NCBI GenBank assembly: GCA_041658725.1 | Contig: JBAZZQ010000087.1 | Span: forward strand, 1-9,265 | Direction of reading: 5' to 3' | DNA from: JBAZZQ01 sp041658725 | Lineage (GTDB): Bacteria > Planctomycetota > Phycisphaerae > JAAYCJ01 | Length of the DNA: 9,265 bases | Shown here: positions 1 through 4,320 of the stretch, in pieces | Layout: each line of letters opens with the position of its first letter | Numbering within the stretch: position 1 is the first letter of the stretch | Program-made: the position numbers and the translations under genes | Notes under the pieces: model-generated | Told to the model about the DNA's origin: nothing | The model's input: only the letters and a program-made list of their open reading frames with translations | The model's database searches: none

Positions 1-1
1 A

Positions 2-160
2 GAACCCGGGACCCTTCGAACGGCCTACACAGCCGCCGAAAAGTACCCATCCTTACGGAAAACCTTACTGAAGTGCCACACCTTTGCTCCGATTTTCCGC
101 CGCCGCCCTTTTACTCCGATGTTTACACCCGATGACGAACAGGCTGAAATCGAAGATTAA
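2..160 (+). CDS. 3' end of an upstream gene, unrecognised (partial)
   Basis: This frame is open from the left edge to a TAA at 158-160 and gives about 52 residues. It includes a basic stretch (FRRRPF) and ends in an acidic tail (DDEQAEIED). The stop lies 22 bases before the RuvB-like start, a typical spacing for genes in one operon. The next frame is also open to a TGA at 133-135, so the choice rests on spacing and on the natural-looking acidic C-terminus. The product cannot be recognised from this fragment. Confidence 0.4.
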   Translation, partial: EPGTLRTAYTAAEKYPSLRKTLLKCHTFAPIFRRRPFTPMFTPDDEQAEIED

Positions 161-171
161 ACATAACCAAT

Positions 172-176
172 GGAGG
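172..176 (+). promoter_or_regulatory. Shine-Dalgarno site of the RuvB-like gene
   Basis: A perfect GGAGG lies six bases before the ATG at 183. It decides the start. The same frame is open from an ATG at 84, but the 33 extra residues have no family similarity and overlap the likely end of the upstream gene. Confidence 0.8.
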
Positions 177-182
177 TTGAAT

Positions 183-1166
183 ATGAATACGGCACAAAAC
201 ATTAACACGATAAGTCGTCACGAAGTGAATGACGCTACCCCTCACCAACTGGATGAGTTTGTGGGTCAGAAACGAGTGGTAGATCAGTTGAAGGTAGCGC
301 TCCAGGCTGCACGAAACGACAATCATAGGCTCCCCCCTATCTTGTTCGTCGGACCTGCGGGTGTCGGAAAAACGCAACTGGCGCATATTCTGGCCCGAGA
401 GATGGAATCCGAGATTCATGAGCAGCTGGGACACAACCTGACGGTGGAAACTCTGCGGGGCTTTCTCATGGAATCCAAATCGAAAGAAATTGCCTTTATT
501 GATGAAATCCATTTGCTCAAACGGAAGGAACAAAGCGTTCTCTTTCGGGCCATGGATGAACGGCTGATTATTCTCGGAAGCGCCAATCGACGGCAATGTC
601 GTGTGCCGTTGGAAAACTTCACCCTGATTGGGGCGACCACCGATCTGCATTGCCTCAGACCACCCCTGATCAGCCGATTCAGGATGACATTGTTTTTCGA
701 CTTTTACAGCGAAGAAGAGCTTACATCGCTCTTGAAAATACGGGGCGGATTACTCGGCTGGCAGGTTGAGGATGAGTGCATCTACGGGCAGATCGCTTGC
801 CGGGCCAGAGGTATTCCCAGAATAGCCCTGTCTATTATGGAAGGAGTATGGAGGGTAGCTCGGAGCCGGAACCGCTTTATCATCCGTGTTGACGACCTCG
901 GTGAAGCCTGTCGCCTGGAAGGCTTAGACGACCGAGGCTTGGGGCAGCATGAGCGGAAGTATCTGAAAATACTCAACTATTATCGGGAACCTGTACGTCT
1001 GAATGTCATCGCCACTCGTGTCGGTTTGGCCCCACAGACCGTCAGCACCAACATTGAAAGTTTCTTACTTCGTATCGGCCTGATCAACAAGTTGAAAGAT
1101 GGTCGGATGATTACGGACGACGGGTTACAGCATCTCGCCAGCACATGTGAAGGAAATTTGAAATGA
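183..1166 (+). CDS. ruvB: RuvB-like Holliday-junction AAA+ ATPase (divergent)
   Basis: The 327-residue protein has the RuvB layout. RuvB is the hexameric motor that drives branch migration of Holliday junctions together with RuvA. Visible are the N-terminal LDEFVGQ motif (23-29), Walker A GPAGVGKT (57-64), Walker B FIDEIH (105-110), sensor 1 GATTD (150-154), an arginine-finger region ISRFR (163-167), sensor 2 ARGIPRIA (208-215), and a C-terminal winged-helix domain (about 250-327) with HERKYLKIL and a final RIGLINKLKDGR block. The region between Walker B and sensor 1, which in housekeeping RuvB carries the RuvA-contacting hairpin, looks altered, so RuvA may not be its partner. No ruvA or ruvC is adjacent. 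The ATG at 183 was chosen for its strong ribosome-binding site. It is probably co-transcribed with the helix-turn-helix gene 10 bases downstream. I read it as an accessory paralogue carried by a mobile element; the family assignment is firm, the role inferred. Confidence 0.9.
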   Translation: MNTAQNINTISRHEVNDATPHQLDEFVGQKRVVDQLKVALQAARNDNHRLPPILFVGPAGVGKTQLAHILAREMESEIHEQLGHNLTVETLRGFLMESKSKEIAFIDEIHLLKRKEQSVLFRAMDERLIILGSANRRQCRVPLENFTLIGATTDLHCLRPPLISRFRMTLFFDFYSEEELTSLLKIRGGLLGWQVEDECIYGQIACRARGIPRIALSIMEGVWRVARSRNRFIIRVDDLGEACRLEGLDDRGLGQHERKYLKILNYYREPVRLNVIATRVGLAPQTVSTNIESFLLRIGLINKLKDGRMITDDGLQHLASTCEGNLK

Positions 1167-1176
1167 GGAACAAACC

Positions 1177-1662
1177 ATGATGAAAAAAGATGATTTTAAA
1201 ATGGCGGTATCGGTAGTAGAGATGGCGGACATGGTTGGTTTATGCCGTGGCTATTTCTATGAACTGGTGGAATCCGGTGTATTTTTGCCTCCGGTTTACG
1301 ATCTTCGGACCCACCGACCGTTTTATCCACCCGAGATTCAGGAAAAGAACCTTGAATACCGAAACCGAGGCAAGGGAGCCAACGGCCAACCCGTAGTGTT
1401 CTATCGTCCCCGAGTCAGCCGAGATGAGCGGAAACAGAAAGCCTGCCCTAACGACCATAAAACAGGGAGAGGTGTTCAAAGCAACTACCTTACAAGGATT
1501 GAAAATTTAAATGACTTGGGATTATCGGATATTAGCGAAGATCGCCTGAGAGCAGTTGTAGCAAAATGTTTCCCTCAAGGAACCCAGGGCATTGATGAAT
1601 GCGTAATCATAAAAACCGTCTATTGGGAGTTGAAGGATAGGGCAAAGGGGGTGTCATTATGA
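1177..1662 (+). CDS. small helix-turn-helix (MerR/excisionase-like) DNA-binding protein
   Basis: This 161-residue protein starts with a predicted helix-turn-helix of the MerR/AlpA/HTH_17 type: VVEMADMVGLCRGYFYELVESG at about 13-34 (first helix, turn and recognition helix), followed by a wing-like YDLRTHRPFY (41-50). A charged, Arg/Lys-rich linker (about 60-95) leads to a second helical segment (about 103-157) that I do not recognise. A TGAGGA ribosome-binding site overlaps the stop of the RuvB-like gene, and the ATG follows that stop by 10 bases, so the two are probably one operon; an ATG one codon later is equally possible. Proteins with this head domain are often excisionases or small regulators of mobile elements. 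The 3' end of the gene runs into an array of 11-base-phased TGTC motifs that could be its own binding site. The DNA-binding call rests on pattern recognition; the biological role is not known. Confidence 0.65.
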   Translation: MMKKDDFKMAVSVVEMADMVGLCRGYFYELVESGVFLPPVYDLRTHRPFYPPEIQEKNLEYRNRGKGANGQPVVFYRPRVSRDERKQKACPNDHKTGRGVQSNYLTRIENLNDLGLSDISEDRLRAVVAKCFPQGTQGIDECVIIKTVYWELKDRAKGVSL

Positions 1663-1737
1663 TGTCAGAAAGTGGTCATATTACTGTCAGATTGATGTCA
1701 GATGTTTGTCAGTTTAATGAAATAACTTTGTCGTCGG
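1650..1737 (+). repeat. 11-base-phased TGTCA direct-repeat array 1
   Basis: The motif occurs at exact 11-base steps. TGTCA starts at 1652, 1663, 1685, 1696 and 1707; a variant GGTCA starts at 1674. Weaker in-phase units follow: TGAAA at 1718 and TGTCG at 1729. In the best units the base after TGTCA is G or T and an AT-rich triplet follows. The first unit overlaps the last codons of the helix-turn-helix gene and the rest is intergenic. One step is about one helical turn, so all sites face the same side of the DNA, as expected for cooperative binding. The bound protein is unknown. Confidence 0.85.
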
Positions 1738-1751
1738 TCATGCGGCGGCGA
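1731..1751 (+). other. GC-rich inverted repeat, related to the one at 3424-3449
   Basis: TCGTCG (1731-1736) can pair with CGGCGA (1746-1751), using one G-U pair. The distal part, GGCGGCGAG (1744-1752), recurs exactly at 3442-3450, and the proximal TCGyCG followed by TCA recurs at 3424. Both copies sit in the spacer upstream of a gene whose leader carries the ATGGG hairpin. I infer a diverged repeated element of unknown function. Confidence 0.45.
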
Positions 1752-1786
1752 GGGAATGGTAATAACGAAAGTAATGTTTTTTTTAA

Positions 1787-1822
1787 TTTGCCCGAATGGG
1801 CAAGAAAGTAGGTGTAGTATGA
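1787..1822 (+). promoter_or_regulatory. leader 1: ATGGG hairpin before the DUF2958 gene
   Basis: TTGCCC (1788-1793) and GGGCAA (1798-1803) form a perfect six-base-pair stem with a GAAT loop, extendable by one U-G pair. An ATG at 1796 opens an eight-codon frame (MGKKVGVV) whose TGA at 1820-1822 overlaps the true ATG at 1819, the classic ATGA coupling arrangement. It has no ribosome-binding site of its own, so translation of the mini-frame is uncertain. The hairpin is within reach of the ribosome-binding region (about 1805-1813). Comparable elements precede the next three genes. Confidence 0.5.
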
Positions 1823-2352
1823 CTAAGCGAGATCGAAAACGCAATTTAAGAGAGTTTCAGACAAGACGGCAGAACCAATGTGAGAATAAGGTGAAAAAAA
1901 GTAGTGTTAAGGTGATCCCAGGTTTTAAAATAACCTTTGAAGAAAATCACCAACCTCCTGCTATCGGACCTGGTCCGATAGCCAAAAAGTTTACTACGTC
2001 ATTAAATTTAATGGTCGATAAGTTTAAACGACGCTTGCCAACGCCAGAACAAATCAGAAAATCACAAAAATTGGGAGATGGCGAAGAAATTAACTGGGAT
2101 AAAACCAAAGCCAAAGTTCGATTCTTTTCCACGTCAGGCGGCTGGACTTGGTATGCAGTTGCATTTGATGGTGTCTATTTCTATGGCAAGATCATTAATC
2201 CGATTTTCAACACCGAGGAGTATGAGGCATTTAGGATTTATGATTTGGAAAACATGAGATTCAATCTGTGGGGCGTACCTGATAGAAATGGATGTTTCGG
2301 AGTCGAATATGCCACCGGATTTAAACCAGAGCCAATAACGGATTGTCATTGA
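1819..2352 (+). CDS. DUF2958-domain protein with a basic N-terminal extension
   Basis: The C-terminal part (about 68-170) matches DUF2958, a family of unknown function common on conjugative elements and plasmids. The signature is KRRLPTPEQI (70-79), then VRFFSTSGGWTWYAVAFDG (100-118), then a short FYGKI strand and an FRIYDLENMR segment (138-147). The first 60 or so residues are rich in Lys, Arg and Gln, lie outside the domain and contain the symmetrical peptide AIGPGPIA (48-55), encoded by a 23-base palindrome. The ATG at 1819 was chosen over an in-frame ATG at 1756 because it follows an AGTAGG ribosome-binding site and because the extra 21 residues run through the leader hairpin. The protein is 177 residues, longer than the usual DUF2958 protein of roughly 110-130. 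It has no signal peptide or membrane segment. The family call is good; the function is unknown. Confidence 0.75.
   Translation: MTKRDRKRNLREFQTRRQNQCENKVKKSSVKVIPGFKITFEENHQPPAIGPGPIAKKFTTSLNLMVDKFKRRLPTPEQIRKSQKLGDGEEINWDKTKAKVRFFSTSGGWTWYAVAFDGVYFYGKIINPIFNTEEYEAFRIYDLENMRFNLWGVPDRNGCFGVEYATGFKPEPITDCH
1960..1982. repeat. 23-base perfect inverted repeat inside the DUF2958 gene
   Basis: Arms GCTATCGGACC (1960-1970) and GGTCCGATAGC (1972-1982) are perfect reverse complements separated by a single T. Eleven matching base pairs are very unlikely by chance in a window of this size. It lies in the codons for the N-terminal extension, outside the conserved domain. It may be an operator, a recombination or methylation target, or the remnant of a small palindromic insertion. 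Confidence 0.85.
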
Positions 2353-2357
2353 TTTTG

Positions 2358-2429
2358 TTGCCTCCGCTCTTCATTGGGGCAATGGGAAATTTGGAAGTAA
2401 ATAATGTTGTCTATTTTATTTAGAAAGGA
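2358..2429 (+). promoter_or_regulatory. leader 2: ATGGG hairpin and ribosome-binding site before the radical SAM gene
   Basis: CATTG (2372-2376) and CAATG (2380-2384) pair around a GGG loop; TTGCC (2358-2362) with GGCAA (2378-2382) is a competing stem. ATGGG at 2382 opens a 13-codon frame (MGNLEVNNVVYFI) that stops at the TAG touching the GAAAGGA ribosome-binding site (2423-2429). The stretch AATGTT..TATTTTATT..GAAAGGAA is nearly the same as in leader 4 (about 3857-3882), which suggests common origin. Confidence 0.5.
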
Positions 2430-2438
2430 AATTGAATT

Positions 2439-3395
2439 ATGAAAAATGTAGAGACTCGAATACATCTTATGACCTCGAAAAAAGGGATCCGGAAAAGCCC
2501 AAAATTCGACGAAAAGGAACTGGCCACCCACGCCGTCAACGGAGGGTTGAAGTGCGGTCACGACTGTTTATATTGTTCAACCGGAGTATCCGTGCGAAGG
2601 CATAAGAAATTTAAAGAAGTCAAAGAAGATCCATTCGCCTTCGGCTACGCCATTGTCGATCCTGACATTTCCACCCTGGTAGCGAAAGATGCCCAACGTT
2701 TAACGGAGTCGGATTTGGTTCAGCTATGTACCATCGTGGATGCCTGGTCACCGGAAGCTCAGCAATACAACTTGGGGCGGCGATGTTTAGAGGCACTCCT
2801 GACCAACACCCTGCTAAAAGTTCGCATCTTGACCAAAAATGCAGCGGTGGCCAAAGATTTCGATCTGATTGAAAAGTATCGGGATCGGGTGTTGGTCGGA
2901 TTGAGCCTTACGGGTACACAAGACAAAGATCAGATCATGCACGTCATTGAACCGAATGCCTCTCTCAATTCCGAGCGGATGGCGGTTTTGAAGGAGGCCC
3001 ATGAGCGGGGTCTGCGGACGTATGGAATGCTCTGCCCATTGCTTCCTGGCATTGCCGACTCGCCCGAGCAGATTGATGAATTGGTCAAGTTTGTTGTCGA
3101 TTGCGGAGCCGAAGAGATTTTCGCTGAAGCTGTTAACCGGCGGGGACGGAATTTCATTCTGACTCAGGAAGCGTTGGAACGGACCGGCTATTGTGAAGAA
3201 GCGGTGGCCGTAGAGAAAATCCGTAATAAGAAACTCTGGTCCGCCTATGCCACCCGATTGATCCAGAATTTGCAAACGAGCGTCCGCCGGCACTTCGACA
3301 TCGAAAAGCTCAGAGTGTTGCTTTATCCCAAAAACCTTCAACCGCTGGACAAGCAGAGCATTACCCAAGATGACGCAGGTATTGTTTGGTTGTAA
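2439..3395 (+). CDS. SplB-like radical SAM protein (COG1533 family)
   Basis: This 318-residue protein carries the radical SAM iron-sulfur motif CGHDCLYC (Cys39, Cys43, Cys46; CX3CX2C), which would hold a [4Fe-4S] cluster and cleave S-adenosylmethionine to start radical chemistry. The rest follows the COG1533 pattern (spore-photoproduct-lyase-like, often labelled DNA repair photolyase): a VRILTKN strand (128-134), a VGLSLTG strand (153-159), EPNASLNSERMAVLKEAHERG (171-191) and the YGMLCPLLPGI segment (195-205). The family's substrates are mostly unknown, so a photoproduct-repair role is not implied. The ATG at 2439 has a GAAAGGA site nine bases upstream; an in-frame ATG at 2469 is less likely. 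It stands alone between two spacers and has no obvious maturase or substrate peptide beside it, although the 82-residue gene downstream could be a partner. It is soluble, with no signal peptide. The radical SAM call is firm, the subfamily good. Confidence 0.85.
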   Translation: MKNVETRIHLMTSKKGIRKSPKFDEKELATHAVNGGLKCGHDCLYCSTGVSVRRHKKFKEVKEDPFAFGYAIVDPDISTLVAKDAQRLTESDLVQLCTIVDAWSPEAQQYNLGRRCLEALLTNTLLKVRILTKNAAVAKDFDLIEKYRDRVLVGLSLTGTQDKDQIMHVIEPNASLNSERMAVLKEAHERGLRTYGMLCPLLPGIADSPEQIDELVKFVVDCGAEEIFAEAVNRRGRNFILTQEALERTGYCEEAVAVEKIRNKKLWSAYATRLIQNLQTSVRRHFDIEKLRVLLYPKNLQPLDKQSITQDDAGIVWL

Positions 3396-3423
3396 GGGTG
3401 TGCGGAGTGACAGTAGTTATCGT

Positions 3424-3457
3424 TCGCCGTCAATTAATTTTGGCGGCGAGCAATTGA
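3424..3457 (+). other. two interleaved stems, possible pseudoknot
   Basis: Stem A pairs TCGCCG (3424-3429) with CGGCGA (3444-3449). Stem B pairs TCAATT (3430-3435) with AATTGA (3452-3457). The arms interleave, so in RNA they are either mutually exclusive or form an H-type pseudoknot (with no base between the first two arms, so geometry is doubtful). It lies in the 132-base spacer after the radical SAM gene. No T-tract follows, so it is not a standard terminator. Confidence 0.4.
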
Positions 3458-3466
3458 TCATGCTTT

Positions 3467-3519
3467 CACCCTGATATGTTTCGGGATGGGCATAAATTAT
3501 TTATTTTTAAGAAAGGTAG
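3467..3519 (+). promoter_or_regulatory. leader 3: ATGGG hairpin and ribosome-binding site before the 82-residue gene
   Basis: CACCCTGA (3467-3474) and TCGGGATG (3481-3488) form a stem with one mismatch and one G-U pair around a six-base loop. ATGGGC at 3486 is in frame with the gene and the frame is open, but there is no ribosome-binding site before it. AAGAAAGGTAGG (about 3509-3519) is the ribosome-binding site for the ATG at 3528, so I place the start there. Layout and the GGATGGGCA core match leader 4. Confidence 0.5.
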
Positions 3520-3527
3520 GTTTTGCA

Positions 3528-3776
3528 ATGAGTAAGAAAGTTACTAGCACCGTGGTTTTGGTTCCTCAGAATGGGAAGGGTTATGGAAATCCAATGACAA
3601 AGGATCAAGCCGACAAATTCGTCGGCGAGTGTCTCGGTTCAGAGGGTGGCGGTCTCGGAACGTTCCGGTCGACCACGACTAAATCGGGAGAAAAAGCAAT
3701 TGAGTTAATGCGATTCAGTGAAGAATTCACCCATGAGATTTTGAAGGCATTAAATACTCAAAAGCAAAAGGGTTAA
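3528..3776 (+). CDS. hypothetical 82-residue protein
   Basis: I do not recognise this small protein. It begins MSKKVTSTVVLVPQNGKGYG, with a hydrophobic strand (TVVLV, 8-12) followed by a Gly-rich turn. Then come a helical segment (KDQADKFVGECLG, 25-37), a Gly-rich loop (GGGLGTF) and an amphipathic helix near the end (about 61-75). It has a single cysteine and no membrane segment, signal peptide or metal motif. The start at 3528 follows a good GAAAGGTAGG site; the open frame extends back to 3486 but only through the leader hairpin. It lies 132 bases after the radical SAM gene and is closed by a strong terminator eight bases past its stop. The position and codon pattern support a real gene. Confidence 0.65.
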   Translation: MSKKVTSTVVLVPQNGKGYGNPMTKDQADKFVGECLGSEGGGLGTFRSTTTKSGEKAIELMRFSEEFTHEILKALNTQKQKG

Positions 3777-3783
3777 TCACCTT

Positions 3784-3817
3784 AGTCATGACTCCTTCAC
3801 CGGAGTCGTGACTTTTT
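3784..3817 (+). terminator. strong intrinsic terminator after the 82-residue gene
   Basis: AGTCATGACTCC (3784-3795) pairs with GGAGTCGTGACT (3802-3813) over 12 bases with one T-G pair. The loop is six bases and the downstream arm runs into a T-tract ending at 3817. It starts eight bases after the stop codon and should end the plus-strand transcript coming from the left, which implies that the 76-residue gene needs its own promoter or depends on read-through. Confidence 0.88.
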
Positions 3818-3824
3818 GGAGTCG

Positions 3825-3881
3825 CTGTCCGAGTGTGTCGGATGGGCAAATGTTTTAATGTTTTATATTTTATTGAAAGGA
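3825..3881 (+). promoter_or_regulatory. leader 4: ATGGG hairpin and ribosome-binding site before the 76-residue gene
   Basis: CTGTCCGA (3825-3832) pairs with TCGGATGG (3838-3845), including two G-U pairs, around the loop GTGTG. ATGGGC at 3842 is in frame with the gene. An AT-rich tract and GAAAGGA (3875-3881) follow, nine bases before the ATG at 3890. The TCGGATGGGCA core resembles leader 3 and the AT-rich tract resembles leader 2. Confidence 0.5.
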
Positions 3882-3889
3882 ACCGAAAA

Positions 3890-4120
3890 ATGAAAATTAA
3901 GAATCTCAATGTAAAAACAAATTGGGAAGACGCTGAAGAGAGATGGAGGACCGCATTGCGAAATCTATCCATAATTACAACTGATTTCAGCCATACATCG
4001 CCCTTGACGCCAAGCCAAACGCAACAATATGAACAGGCGTATCAAATATTGGCGGCAATGTATAAAGAGGTTTATGGTCAGGATCACAGGGTTATAAGTT
4101 TACCACCAGAAAAAAAGTAA
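3890..4120 (+). CDS. hypothetical 76-residue protein
   Basis: I do not recognise this protein. It is hydrophilic and probably mostly helical: WEDAEERWRTALRNLS (12-27) looks like an amphipathic helix, and a second one runs over SQTQQYEQAYQILAAMYKEVYG (42-63). The C-terminus is short and charged (PPEKK). No cysteines, membrane segment or signal peptide are present. The ATG at 3890 follows GAAAGGA; GTG at 3833 and ATG at 3842 are in frame but sit in the leader hairpin. It is the last plus-strand gene before the convergent minus-strand operon. The small all-helical shape would suit a regulator or adaptor, but nothing shows this directly. Confidence 0.6.
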   Translation: MKIKNLNVKTNWEDAEERWRTALRNLSIITTDFSHTSPLTPSQTQQYEQAYQILAAMYKEVYGQDHRVISLPPEKK

Positions 4121-4320
4121 GCGTTTAAAGCCAAGACTTTATTTGTATTTGGATAAGTGGATTCCTGAGAAGAAGTCAGCGAATGGAGCGTCCACTTGAT
4201 GTCGCATAGATGCCCAATTGCTGTCCAATTGCTGTCCAATTGCTGCCAGATTTATGTCATAAATGAACCAAGGCGGACACGGGTGAGGTAGTCATTAGTA
4301 TCGTGCTATTAGTTCCATGT
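4121..4320. other. convergent intergenic gap between the two gene blocks
   Basis: No credible gene lies in these 200 bases. Immediately after the 76-residue gene is a weak AT-rich hairpin (TAAAG and CTTTA, about 4126-4141) that could help stop transcription. The middle holds the second TGTC array. The last 57 bases, next to the hsdR stop, show no clear terminator for the minus-strand operon. Confidence 0.6.
4187..4263 (+). repeat. 11-base-phased TGTC direct-repeat array 2
   Basis: TGTC or TGCC occurs at exact 11-base steps starting at 4200, 4211, 4222, 4233, 4244 and 4255, with a weaker CGTC at 4189. The two central units (4220-4230 and 4231-4241) are identical: GCTGTCCAATT. The last two carry A after TGYC, as in array 1. 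The step and orientation also match array 1, although the two arrays are about 2.5 kb apart. The array lies wholly between convergent genes, so it is not an obvious promoter operator. Confidence 0.85.

Noticed and set aside
84..182. Upstream extension of the RuvB-like gene to an ATG at 84
   Set aside because: The extra residues show no RuvB similarity and the ATG at 183 has a perfect GGAGG at the right distance.
1756..1818. Earlier start for the DUF2958 gene at 1756
   Set aside because: The extension runs through the leader hairpin, lacks family similarity and has a poorer ribosome-binding site than the ATG at 1819.
2814..3368. Minus-strand open frame opposite the radical SAM gene
   Set aside because: It is a shadow of a conserved gene, with no family features and no ribosome-binding context.
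3438..3520. Sigma-54 or standard sigma-70 promoter in the ATGGGCA leaders
   Set aside because: The GGGCA core lacks the paired GC at the required -12 position, and the AT tract sits too close to the ribosome-binding site to be a confident -10 element.
1663..3889. Integron cassette array (attC-like sites between the small genes)
   Set aside because: The spacers hold hairpins, but I see no paired GTTRRRY/RYYYAAC core sites and no integrase in the window.
4187..4263. CRISPR array or simple microsatellite
   Set aside because: Units are 11 bases with no spacer of constant length, and only the central two are identical; the signal is a conserved core at fixed phase.
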